Assembly (NCBI GenBank): GCA_028877205.1
Contig: JAPPHY010000007.1
Location: forward strand, 62,001 to 126,000
DNA: 64,000 nt
Reading direction: 5' to 3'
Origin: Chloroflexota bacterium
GTDB taxonomy: Bacteria; Chloroflexota; Dehalococcoidia; Lucifugimonadales; UBA2985
Below the pieces are notes generated by a model. The model made no database searches and was not told where the DNA came from. It was given only the letters and a program-made list of their open reading frames with translations. The number at the start of each line of letters is the position of its first letter. Within the stretch, counting starts at the first letter, position 1. Both the position numbers and the translations under genes were made by a program. Below are positions 1 to 7,587 of the stretch, piece by piece.

Positions 1-923
1 CCAGACCCCTTCGTGCTGGGGTCGAAGCATCCCATTTGCTCGTACAGGTCCCGCAGAGGAGTATCCAGGCTGCAAGCTCTTGACAACAGGAGTTTCATTT
101 CACTCCTTGTCTCCTCGAAAGGAGTGGGAAATGAACTCCCGGAATGTTCCTGCCACGTCCGAATCCACTTTTGTACCGAGTCGGAGAGTGTCTCTAGATT
201 TAGGCTAGCCACAAAGTCCCCGAGGGCGTCAACAAAGTCCTTCTGATCTGTTGCTTGGTTATTGATCAGGGTATGCACGGCCTTTGCATACACTAAAGCA
301 CCCCAAATGGCTCTGGGATGTCCGTGGGTCACAATAGTGTTTTCCCAAGCAGCGCAGGTCATCATAGCTTCGTCACCTCTGTTGGCAAGCGCCAAGGGAG
401 AAATCCTCATCGCTGCGCCATTTGCACCAGCATCTACGTAGCTGGACTTCCTGCCTTTGCTCTCGTAAACGAAGAAATTGTTGTTCCACATCGCCTGCCT
501 TCTAGAAGCAGCCTTGGCAGCCCGCGTCACGGTGGCGCCAGCTCCTCTAGCATAGGCCAGCCAATTGGGGAGTTCTCGCTTGGCAAAGTACTCTCCGTCA
601 AATGAGCCGTCGGGCCGAATAGATCGGGCGGTGCTCAATGTGAGTTGCGTATCGTCCGAATAGTCCCCTGGTTGTATATAGTCGATGTACGAGTTGAACC
701 TGCCCCCAGTCACCTTTTCCCAAGGGATAAAGTCTCTAACCTCATCAACCCCGTGGAGTCTGGCGAGTTGCGCCTTGGACCTGATGAACTCTGTAGGCCA
801 GCCCAAGGCGTCAGCGACAGCTGAACCGAGCAAGACTCCTGCAAACCTATCCCTTAGTGCGTCGAATCGTTCAAAATCTTGGAGGAGCCTGTCACCTTCG
901 TCCCGCGCGCTCGTTTCCAGCAT
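1..923 (-). CDS. ADP-ribosylglycohydrolase (DraG family), 3' end outside window
   Basis: This gene is not in the ORF track because it runs off the left edge. I read 307 uninterrupted codons from an ATG at 923, 24 bp after the upstream gene and preceded by a purine-rich GAGAGGGGAGAGG ribosome site. The N-terminus carries the DraG fold signature: GVLLGSAVADALGWPTEF, then a metal-binding SDDTQL where the family usually has TDDT, then NGAAMRISPLAL, then a THGHPRAIWGALVYA segment. DraG enzymes hydrolyse ADP-ribose from modified targets using two Mg/Mn ions. Immediately downstream of a DarT-like ADP-ribosyltransferase gene in the same operon, it is the natural candidate for the reversing antitoxin. 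Family call is secure; the antitoxin role is inferred. The C-terminal part lies outside the window. Confidence 0.85.
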   Translation of the reverse strand, partial: MLETSARDEGDRLLQDFERFDALRDRFAGVLLGSAVADALGWPTEFIRSKAQLARLHGVDEVRDFIPWEKVTGGRFNSYIDYIQPGDYSDDTQLTLSTARSIRPDGSFDGEYFAKRELPNWLAYARGAGATVTRAAKAASRRQAMWNNNFFVYESKGRKSSYVDAGANGAAMRISPLALANRGDEAMMTCAAWENTIVTHGHPRAIWGALVYAKAVHTLINNQATDQKDFVDALGDFVASLNLETLSDSVQKWIRTWQEHSGSSFPTPFEETRSEMKLLLSRACSLDTPLRDLYEQMGCFDPSTKGS

Positions 924-947
924 CGGCCTCTCCCCTCTCAGTCGGTC

Positions 948-1592
948 TCAGTAATTGCCCCTAAACTGGTATGGACTGACCTCAAACCTAAAGGCTTCAG
1001 ATACTGCTCTTCCATCTGGAAGACTTACACCTTCCAGAGAATCCAGCGCGCTCGCTTTAGAATTCTCACTGTGAAAATACATTTGCGGAACGAAGTAGGT
1101 CAACTCTATGCTGTGGGGAATCAGTATCTCCCCAGGAGCCGGGGATGGGAAACTGCTAGTCCGATTCGCAAACATCGAGTCAAAAACCTCGGCGGTGTTG
1201 TTTTTGAGGAGCAGCTGGAGTGTCACGCTATTGTGGGAACTCCATGTGGGCGAAAACAAAGTGCCCTCACGCCAAAGCAGACACCGCTGAAGAAGAATCA
1301 GAACCTTGGAGTCCGGATACTGCCAAGACATTCCCCAAGGGGGGCGCAATGAGCAACAGATGTAATCTTTCATCTCTTCGGCTTTGCCTTCCGCGCCCCA
1401 ACCGCTCATTCTGTAAGCGATTCCTTCCTCATCCATCTTGGCTCTACTTAGTAGGCCTCCGAACGTGAAGATTGACCGCAACTGATCAACGCGGCCTAGG
1501 TGTCTCAGAGGCTCAATGCCCCGCCGACGTACACTCGCTTGTATTTGGCTGGCATTTGCTCCAAGTCTAAATCTCCGCGCGCTTACATCCAT
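948..1592 (-). CDS. DarT-like (DUF4433) ADP-ribosyltransferase, putative toxin
   Basis: A 214-residue protein whose order of motifs follows DarT, which ADP-ribosylates thymidine in single-stranded DNA. The RGIEPLRHLGRVDQL segment (about residues 25-39) aligns with the DarT LYHITHxxNL NAD-binding start, followed by GGLLSRAKMDEEGI, then MKDYICCSLRPPWGM in the place of the VHDYVPFY/PRTPM region, and a C-terminal GEILIPHSIEL segment where DarT carries its catalytic glutamate (QAEVLV). The usual Thr and Asn of the first motif are Gly and Gln, so it is a divergent member. TAGAAT lies 7 bp before the ATG and no ribosome site is visible, suggesting a leaderless message. It is more AT-rich than the neighbouring thrS. 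It is followed by the DraG-type gene, consistent with a toxin-antitoxin pair. Confidence 0.66.
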   Translation of the reverse strand: MDVSARRFRLGANASQIQASVRRRGIEPLRHLGRVDQLRSIFTFGGLLSRAKMDEEGIAYRMSGWGAEGKAEEMKDYICCSLRPPWGMSWQYPDSKVLILLQRCLLWREGTLFSPTWSSHNSVTLQLLLKNNTAEVFDSMFANRTSSFPSPAPGEILIPHSIELTYFVPQMYFHSENSKASALDSLEGVSLPDGRAVSEAFRFEVSPYQFRGNY

Positions 1593-1599
1593 TTATGGC

Positions 1600-1605
1600 A
1601 TTCTA
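1600..1605 (-). promoter_or_regulatory. -10 element of the DarT/DraG operon
   Basis: TAGAAT on the minus strand, 7 bp upstream of the ATG at 1592. The predicted start site would fall at or next to the start codon, so the message is probably leaderless. No convincing -35 hexamer is seen. Confidence 0.4.
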
Positions 1606-1676
1606 TAACATAAAGTCAGTTGTTTGCATGTATTTGCAACCGGATTAGTCTTGCCCCGCCGCTCGGCAAGCGCGGC

Positions 1677-3434
1677 TCACGCCCGCGCGTCTATGGCGTC
1701 GCGGATCAGGTCCGCCGTGGCGTCGATGGACGTTGGGCCGAGGTCGCTGCCGTCGCGCAGGCGCACGGAGGCCGTGTCCGCCTCCGCCTCCTTGTCACCC
1801 ACCACCAGCATGTACGGCACCTTCTGAAGCTGCGCGTGTCGTATCTTGGCGTTCATCCGCTCAGAGCGGTCGTCCACCTCCACGCGGATGTCGGACTGCT
1901 TCAGCCGCTGCGCCACGCCCTGCGCGAACTCCACGTGCCGGTCGGCGATGGGTATGACCACCGCCTGCACGGGCGCCAGCCACACGGGGAACGCCCCGGC
2001 GTAGTGCTCGATCAGCACGCCGAAGAACCGCTCCATCGAGCCGAGCAGCGCCCGATGCACCATGAACGGCCGGTACTCGCGGCCGTCCTCCGCCACGTAG
2101 GTCACGTCGAACCGCTCCGGCAGGTTGAAGTCAAACTGGATCGTGGTGCACTGCCACTCGCGGCCCAGCGCATCCACCATCTTCACGTCGATCTTCGGCC
2201 CGTAGAACACCGCGCCGCCCTCATCCTCCTCGTACGGCAGGCCGCGGGAGCGGATCACGTCCCGCAGCGCCTCCGTCGCCATGTCCCAGTCCTCAATCGA
2301 GCCGGCGAACTTGCCGCCCTCGTTGCGGGTCGAGAGGTAGACGCGGAAGTCCTCGAAGCCGAATGCGCTCAGAAAGAAGCGCATGAAGTCGACGCAGCTC
2401 TCGAGCTCGTCCCGCACCTGGTCGGGGCGGCAGAAGATGTGGGCGTCGTCCTGTGTGAAGCCGCGGACGCGCAGCAGGCCGTGGAGCACGCCGGACCGCT
2501 CGTATCGGTACACGGTGCCAAGCTCGCCGAGGCGCATGGGAAGCTCCCGGTAGCTCCTCAGCGAGGACTTGTATATCTGGATGTGGAACGGGCAGTTCAT
2601 GGGCTTCACGTAGTAGTCCTGGCCGTCCACGTCCATGGGCGAGTACATGTTCTCGGCGTAGAAGTCCAGGTGGCCGCTGGTCTCCCACAGCGTGGACTTG
2701 CCGATGTGCGGCGAAAAGACGAGGTCGTAGCCAGCGCGGTAGTGCTCCCTGCGCCAGAAATCTTCGATGACGGTGCGTATGCGGCCGCCCTTGGGGTGCC
2801 AGAACGCCAGCCCGGGGCCATACTCTTCGTGGAACGACAGCAGGTCGAGCTCACGCCCGAGCCTGCGATGGTCGCGGCGCTGCGCCTCCTCGAGACGCGC
2901 CAGGTGGTCGTCAAGCGCTTCCGCGGTCTCGAAAGCGGTGCCGTAGATGCGCTGCAGCATCGGACGGCGCTCGTCGCCGCGCCAGTACGCGCCGGCCACG
3001 TTCAGCAGCTTGTAGGCGCTTATCTTGCCCGTCGACGCCACGTGAGGCCCCTGGCACAGGTCGATGAACTCGCCGTGGCGGAAGATGCTGATGGCCTCGT
3101 CCTCCGGCAGCTCCTCGATGATCTCCAGCTTGAAGGGCTGCTCCGCGAACATGCGGAGCGCCTCCTCGCGGCTAAGCTCCTCGTACACGAATGGCAGGTC
3201 GCTGTCGATGGTCTGCCGTATGTGCGCGTCGATGGCCTCCAGGTCCTCGGGCGTGAAGGACCGCGGCAGCAGGAAGTCGTAGTAGAAGCCGTCGGCGGTC
3301 GGAGGGCCGATGGCCAGCTTGGCGTCCGGGAAGAGGCGCGTGACGGCGTCGGCCATGACGTGCGAGGCGGAGTGTCGCATCCGCTCCCGCAGTGCGCCGA
3401 GTTCCGAGTCTGTGTCTGCGTGGTGAGTAGTCAT
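1677..3434 (-). CDS. thrS: Threonine--tRNA ligase, TGS-less form
   Basis: Charges tRNA-Thr in the cytoplasm. The 585-residue product starts directly in the editing domain (SASHVMADAV, with DLCQGPHVASTG about 130 residues in), followed by the class II catalytic core (MNCPFHIQIYKSSLRSYRELP, then the motif 2 arginine in YRYERSGVLHGLLRVRGFTQDD) and an anticodon-binding domain ending ...DAIDARA. The N-terminal TGS domain of the about 640-residue E. coli type is absent; the ATG at 3434 begins MTTHHADTDSELG and no upstream extension encodes TGS. It is convergent with nothing; its 3' end abuts the DarT/DraG island, and nfi starts divergently about 100 bp from its start. Confidence 0.96.
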   Translation of the reverse strand: MTTHHADTDSELGALRERMRHSASHVMADAVTRLFPDAKLAIGPPTADGFYYDFLLPRSFTPEDLEAIDAHIRQTIDSDLPFVYEELSREEALRMFAEQPFKLEIIEELPEDEAISIFRHGEFIDLCQGPHVASTGKISAYKLLNVAGAYWRGDERRPMLQRIYGTAFETAEALDDHLARLEEAQRRDHRRLGRELDLLSFHEEYGPGLAFWHPKGGRIRTVIEDFWRREHYRAGYDLVFSPHIGKSTLWETSGHLDFYAENMYSPMDVDGQDYYVKPMNCPFHIQIYKSSLRSYRELPMRLGELGTVYRYERSGVLHGLLRVRGFTQDDAHIFCRPDQVRDELESCVDFMRFFLSAFGFEDFRVYLSTRNEGGKFAGSIEDWDMATEALRDVIRSRGLPYEEDEGGAVFYGPKIDVKMVDALGREWQCTTIQFDFNLPERFDVTYVAEDGREYRPFMVHRALLGSMERFFGVLIEHYAGAFPVWLAPVQAVVIPIADRHVEFAQGVAQRLKQSDIRVEVDDRSERMNAKIRHAQLQKVPYMLVVGDKEAEADTASVRLRDGSDLGPTSIDATADLIRDAIDARA

Positions 3435-3518
3435 GGCCGTAAATCGTCGAAGGGTAGTCTACAGCCTGGCACATGGGCGGGCAAGGGGCGGCGACCCAAG
3501 TGGCACTGCCCCCCCTGC

Positions 3519-3524
3519 TATAAT
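3519..3524 (+). promoter_or_regulatory. Extended -10 promoter of nfi
   Basis: TGCTATAAT (extended -10) ends 6 bp before the GTG start of nfi, which places the predicted transcription start at about the first base of the start codon. No -35 match at 16-18 bp spacing is seen. Confidence 0.55.
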
Positions 3525-3530
3525 CCCACC

Positions 3531-4223
3531 GTGAACATCCAGTCGCTGCACCCGTGGGACGTCGACGCGCGCACCGCCGCCGACATCCAGCGGGAGCTCG
3601 CCGCCCGAGTGGTCGTGCGCGACGAGGTTACACCCGAGCCTCGATTCGTCGCAGGCGTTGACCTGTCGCCGCCGGACGCGAACGGCGAGGCCACGGCCGC
3701 CGCGGTGGTGATGGAGCTGCCGTCGCTGAGCATCGTGGAGGTGAGGTTGCACCGGGGCGTGCCCGCGTTCCCCTACGTGCCCGGCCTGCTGTCCTTCCGC
3801 GAGGCGCCTCTCGTGCTGGGCGCGCTTGCGAAGCTGTCGACTCCGCCGGACGCGATACTGGTCGACGGCCACGGCATGGCGCATCCGCGCCGGTTCGGGC
3901 TGGCATGTCACATCGGGCTGCTGACCGGCATCCCGACCGTCGGCTGCGCCAAGTCGATTCTCTGCGGCAGGCCGGACGGGAGCCTGAAGCCCGAGCGTGG
4001 CTCGCACGTGCCGCTCGTGGACCGAGGAGAGGTGATCGGCGCGGCGGTCCGAACGCGCGACTCCGTAAGCCCCATCTACGTGTCCGTGGGACACCGTGTC
4101 AGCCTGGAGCGGGCCGTGGAGTTGACTCTAGCCGGCTGCTGGCGTTATCGTATGCCGGAGCCCACGCGGCTGGCGCACCTTGCCGCCGCGGGTCGCATCG
4201 AACCGGTTGGCGCAGGCGCGTAG
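3531..4223 (+). CDS. nfi: Endonuclease V (deoxyinosine 3'-endonuclease)
   Basis: Repairs deaminated bases by nicking one bond 3' of deoxyinosine. The ORF track shows an 867-residue reading frame from 1620, but only the part from the GTG at 3531 is a gene; the rest is a shadow of thrS. The 230-residue product has family-typical length and the metal-binding aspartates in VAGVDLS (near residue 42) and LVDGHGMAHPRRFGLACHIG (near 110), plus GIPTVGCAKSILCG and the C-terminal SVGHRVSLERAV. The start is supported by codon position, length and the extended -10 just upstream, which implies leaderless transcription. prfB follows 45 bp later on the same strand. Confidence 0.92.
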   Translation: MNIQSLHPWDVDARTAADIQRELAARVVVRDEVTPEPRFVAGVDLSPPDANGEATAAAVVMELPSLSIVEVRLHRGVPAFPYVPGLLSFREAPLVLGALAKLSTPPDAILVDGHGMAHPRRFGLACHIGLLTGIPTVGCAKSILCGRPDGSLKPERGSHVPLVDRGEVIGAAVRTRDSVSPIYVSVGHRVSLERAVELTLAGCWRYRMPEPTRLAHLAAAGRIEPVGAGA

Positions 4224-4268
4224 TCGCCGAAAGCATCGAACACGAACAACGGAGGAAGACGACCAGCC

Positions 4269-5373
4269 ATGCAGGACCTCAGAGGCCGCTTCCAGGAGCT
4301 CGGCGAGCGCATCTCACACATGATGGTGCGACTTTGACGTACCGGGCAAAGAGTCGGAGATAACGAAGCTGGAGGCGGAAGCCTCCAACCCGCAGTTCTG
4401 GGACGACTCCCAGTCGGCGCAGGCCGCTATGATTCGCCTGGCCGACCTCAAGCAGACGACCGAGGCCTGGCAGTCGCTCAGCGCGCGCGCCTCGCAGGCT
4501 GGCGAGCTTCTGGAGCTTGCGCTGGAGGAGGGCGACACCTCGCTGGAGGAGACGCTGCTCGGAGAGCTGGACTCCATCACGAAGGAGATCGGCTCCCGGG
4601 AGTTCACGCTCATCCTCTCGGACGAGTACGACGAGCGCGACGCGATCCTGGCCGTCCACGCTGGCGCTGGAGGCACGGAGTCGCAGGACTGGGCGCAGAT
4701 GCTGCTGCGGATGTACCTGCGCTGGGCCGAGCGCGAGGGCTACGCCAGCAGCGTCATGGACGTGTCGCCGGGCGACGAGGCGGGAGTCAAGAGCGCGTAC
4801 GTCAACATCGCCGGCAAGTACGCCTACGGTTACCTGAAGGCGGACCGGGGCACGCACCGGCTCGTGCGCCTCTCGCCGTTCGACTCGGCGCACATGCGCC
4901 ACACCTCCTTCGCGCTGGTGGAGGTGCTGCCGGAGGCGGAGGACCACGGTGACGTGGAGATCAACGCGGACGACCTGCGGATCGACGTGTTCCGGGCCAG
5001 CGGCCACGGCGGGCAGGCCGTGCAGAAGAACGCCACGGCGGTGCGCATCACCCACCTGCCAACCGGCCTCGTCGTCAGCTGCCAGAACGAGCGCTCCCAG
5101 TTCCAGAACCGCGAGTACGCCATGAAGGTGCTGAGGGCGCGCCTCATGGAGCTGGAGATGAAGCGCCGGGCGGAGGAGCAGGCGAGGCTGAAGGGCGAGC
5201 ACGTCTCGGCCGAGTGGGGCAGCCAGATCAGGAGCTACGTGCTCCACCCCTACCGGATGGTGAAGGACCACCGCAGCGGCTACGAGACCTCCGACACCGC
5301 CGCCGTGCTCGACGGCGACCTGAACCCGCTCCTGGAGGCGTTCCTGCTGTCGCGCGTGGGACGGGAGGGGTAG
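4269..5373 (+). CDS. prfB: Peptide chain release factor 2 (programmed +1 frameshift)
   Basis: Terminates translation at UGA and UAA. The ORF track starts at an internal ATG (4429), but the true start is the ATG at 4269 after a GGAGGA site. Codon 23 is an in-frame TGA at 4335-4337 in the classic CTT TGA C slip site; reading on in +1 from GAC at 4336 gives DVPGKESEITKLEAEASNPQFWDD and then the full factor, 367 residues in all (join 4269..4334 and 4336..5373). RLSPFDSAHMRHTSF carries the SPF anticodon-like tripeptide and ASGHGGQAVQKN carries the catalytic GGQ. Autoregulation follows: low RF2 favours slippage and more RF2. Upstream of the slip site the internal Shine-Dalgarno is weak (GGTG only). 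Confidence 0.96.
4332..4338 (+). promoter_or_regulatory. prfB +1 frameshift site CTTTGAC
   Basis: Leu codon CTT followed by in-frame TGA and C, as in most bacterial prfB genes. The ribosome slips forward one base to read GAC. The stimulatory AGGGGG of E. coli is not present; only GGTG lies 3 bp before CTT. Confidence 0.94.
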
Positions 5374-5724
5374 CGACCGCGCCTCACCTGTACCGCGGCC
5401 GCCTGAGCGACACGAACAGCGCGGCCGATCTTTGCGTAGCTTACCGCCAACACACGCAGTAACTCCATTCTGAGCCCTACGGCTACACCCGGAGACACTT
5501 CGTTCTCCAACTTTCGCCTCCCCAGGCCTATTATAGTCTGGTTATGCATATTGGCCTGCAAGTTACAGATAAGTTATTACACTGGGGTTGACTCTATCCT
5601 CAAGTTACTCGAAAATGCTACAGCGGCGCTCGGCTGTCTCTCTTTCCAGCTCCACTTCCAGCCGCCGCCGGCCACATCGTACCCGGCTGCTACAAGGCGG
5701 TCGTGGAGCGCGAGGAGGAGCGCC
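5374..5724. other. Left edge of phage-like island, no gene supported
   Basis: 351 bp between prfB and the first island gene. It holds the left direct repeat (5384-5427), an imperfect palindrome CAGGCC...GGCCTG at 5523-5558 around TATTATAGT, and three copies of AAGTTA (5560, 5571, 5602) with a TTGACT between the last two. The ORF track frame from 5551 runs through here, but codon use and the ribosome site favour the ATG at 5725, so I treat the upstream part as non-coding control region. Confidence 0.55.
5384..5427 (-). repeat. Direct repeat, distal copy of MFS gene 3' end (attR-like)
   Basis: 44 bp that match the last 44 bp of the MFS gene at 8148-8191 with three mismatches (shared core CGCCTGAGCGACACGAACAG within it). 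It lies just after prfB and outside any gene. Same orientation as the intact copy, so the pair flanks the island at 5428-8147 as direct repeats. Confidence 0.85.
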
Positions 5725-5985
5725 ATGGCTGAACCCTACTTCCAGCGCCACTCGGCCTCACCAGAGTACCCTCCGGCATTTCCACGCCCAGGTAGCATTG
5801 ATGATCCCGTGCTTCCACCACGGGGACCCCAGTCTGGCATGACCCTTCGCGACTGGTTCGCTGGCATGGCGCTTGCAAACTCAATGTTAGTACAGGCTAT
5901 GCCTGGCTATGGCTACTTGGCAGCGCGCCGAGCGTAGGACATTGCCGACGACATGCTTCGCGAACGCGAGATGACGCAGGAGTGA
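5725..5985 (+). pseudogene. Small phage-type protein gene with in-frame TAG
   Basis: Starts at ATG 5725 after CGAGGAGGAG. It reads 70 residues to a TAG at 5935-5937, and the same frame continues for 15 more codons (DIADDMLREREMTQE) to TGA at 5985, one base before the methylase start. The segment GMTLRDWFAGMAL followed by a Y/A-rich stretch and a DIADDMLRERE end is the usual shape of a short protein found in many prophages (MTLRDxFA... ADAMLxER). The extended product would be complete, so the TAG looks like a recent interruption, or the stop is suppressed. Function of the family is unknown to me. The first codons ATGGCYGAACCC are shared with the next gene. Confidence 0.6.
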
Positions 5986-5986
5986 C

Positions 5987-7297
5987 ATGGCCGAACCCAA
6001 CTTCACGAACAGAACGCTCTGGACCAAGGATAACTTGGACATCCTGCGCGGGATGAACTCCGAGTGCGTCGATCTCATTTACCTGGACCCGCCCTTTAGC
6101 AAGAACAAGGCGTACGCAGCGCCTATCGGCAGCAAAGCGGCTGGGGCTTGGTTCAAGGATACGTGGACGCTCTCCGACCTGGACATGGCGTGGATGGGCC
6201 TCATCGCCGACGAGCACCCCGCAATCGCCGAGCTCCTGCACGCGGCAAAGCTGACCCACAGCAAAGGAATGCAGTCTTACCTGACCGCAATGGCCGTGCG
6301 CCTCATTGAGATGAAGCGTGTGCTCAAGCCGACTGGCACAATCTACCTGCACTGCGACCCGACGGCAGGTCACTACCTAAAGGCCATGATGGACGCCATT
6401 TTTGGAGAACAGAACTTCGTGACTGAGATAGCTTGGTACATTGGGGCACGCTCCGGCAACATACCGCGCTACAAGCCGGGGAAGGCGCATGAAACCATAT
6501 TGGTCTACGCAGTGAAGTATGGAAAGCATACGTACAATGTCCAGTACACTCCCTACAGCGAAAGCTATAAGAAGAATTGGTTTCGGCACGTGGATGAGGA
6601 CGGTCGTTACTACCGAACGAGGACGCGCAAGGGCAAGGTCATTCGTCAGTACCTAGACGTCAGTCCAGGCGTGGCACTGCACGATACGTGGATGGACATT
6701 AGCCACCTTTACACTTCCTCTGGTTGGTTCCCAGGCAAGAGAGTCGAGATGACAGAGTATCCAACCCAAAAGCCCCTTGCCCTGCTGGATCGCATCATCC
6801 GCGCATCCTCGAACGAGGGCGACCTAGTGCTGGATCCATTCTGCGGCTGCGCCACAGCATGCGTGGCAGCCGAGCTTGCCGGTAGGAAATGGGTCGGCAT
6901 AGATATATCTCCCAAGGCGGTTGAGCTGGTCAATAAGAGACTGGCTCATGGCGCTCCTCTAGGCATGGGCAGTCTCTTTCACAACCGGCTTGTAACTGCC
7001 CGTGAAGACGTGCCGCGCCGCACGGACATCGAAGCGCCCATCGACTACAGGAAACACAAGCACATACTATACGGGCAACAGGGGGGGCAGTGCACAGGTT
7101 GCAGGAATTGGTTCTACATCCAGAACTTCACCGTCGACCACGTGGTGCCGCGAAGCAGGGGCGGGACAGACCACATTGAGAATTTGCAACTCCTTTGCGC
7201 GCACTGCAACTCGGTCAAAGGCGACCAGACCCAGGAGTGGCTGATCGCTCGGCTGCGGGAGCTAGGAATCGCCACGAGAGAGGCGGTGACGGCGTGA
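5987..7297 (+). CDS. DNA methyltransferase (beta-class N4/N6) fused to HNH nuclease domain
   Basis: 436 residues. Residues 1-310 are a SAM-dependent DNA amino-methyltransferase: DLIYLDPPFSKN is catalytic motif IV (DPPF) near residue 32, and DPFCGCATACVAAELAGRKWVGIDIS is the SAM-binding motif I near residue 280, so motif IV precedes I as in the beta class. Residues about 350-430 form an HNH zinc nuclease domain: CTGCRNW, then TVDHVVPRSRGGTDHIENLQLLCAHCN. The fusion may modify and cut DNA from one polypeptide or be a phage modification enzyme; no separate restriction gene is adjacent. It overlaps the next gene by 4 bp (GTGA), implying translational coupling. Target sequence cannot be inferred. 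Confidence 0.88.
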   Translation: MAEPNFTNRTLWTKDNLDILRGMNSECVDLIYLDPPFSKNKAYAAPIGSKAAGAWFKDTWTLSDLDMAWMGLIADEHPAIAELLHAAKLTHSKGMQSYLTAMAVRLIEMKRVLKPTGTIYLHCDPTAGHYLKAMMDAIFGEQNFVTEIAWYIGARSGNIPRYKPGKAHETILVYAVKYGKHTYNVQYTPYSESYKKNWFRHVDEDGRYYRTRTRKGKVIRQYLDVSPGVALHDTWMDISHLYTSSGWFPGKRVEMTEYPTQKPLALLDRIIRASSNEGDLVLDPFCGCATACVAAELAGRKWVGIDISPKAVELVNKRLAHGAPLGMGSLFHNRLVTAREDVPRRTDIEAPIDYRKHKHILYGQQGGQCTGCRNWFYIQNFTVDHVVPRSRGGTDHIENLQLLCAHCNSVKGDQTQEWLIARLRELGIATREAVTA

Positions 7298-7587
7298 ACT
7301 CAGGGCATCGCGAGATAATCATGGACAAGATATTGGAGAAGATGGGTGACCGGAGACTTGTGTGTCCGATCTCTGGGCCGGAAGCAAAGTGGTCCATTCA
7401 TCCTAAGACCGCTTCCGTGTATGCTGTGGGGGCTCCAAACGAACTCCCAGTCCAATCCATGCCCTCACAAGCATATCCGCTTGCTGTGATCATATGTGAG
7501 GACTGTGGGTATACGATTTTCGTCAACCTCATCAAGTTGGGTCTTGCCGCAGAGCTTGACATTTCGGTAGCATCAGATGAGCAGTAA
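7294..7587 (+). CDS. Small zinc-ribbon-like protein of unknown function
   Basis: A 97-residue product if started at the GTG at 7294, which overlaps the methylase stop as GTGA; an internal ATG at 7321 is the alternative and gives 88 residues. Two cysteine pairs are visible, CPISG (single Cys) and CEDCGYTIFVNLIKLGLA; the CxxCGYT-FxNL end is common in short phage and island proteins that have a zinc ribbon, but the first pair is incomplete here (C-P-I-S-G), so metal binding is uncertain. It overlaps the following membrane-protein gene by 11 bp. Coupled translation with both neighbours suggests that the three proteins act together. I do not recognise a named family. Confidence 0.65.
   Translation: MNSGHREIIMDKILEKMGDRRLVCPISGPEAKWSIHPKTASVYAVGAPNELPVQSMPSQAYPLAVIICEDCGYTIFVNLIKLGLAAELDISVASDEQ

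Noticed and set aside
13-954. Plus strand ORFs of 77, 95 and 89 residues
   Set aside because: They are antisense to the DraG-type gene, which is open over the entire length and has clear family motifs.
1620-3530. N-terminal 637 residues of the 867-residue + strand ORF
   Set aside because: They are the antisense shadow of thrS; only the endonuclease V part from 3531 has family motifs.
5551-5724. N-terminal 58 residues of the 128-residue ORF (MACKLQISYYTG...)
   Set aside because: Upstream of a good ribosome site and ATG at 5725; sequence is not protein-like and overlaps putative control repeats.
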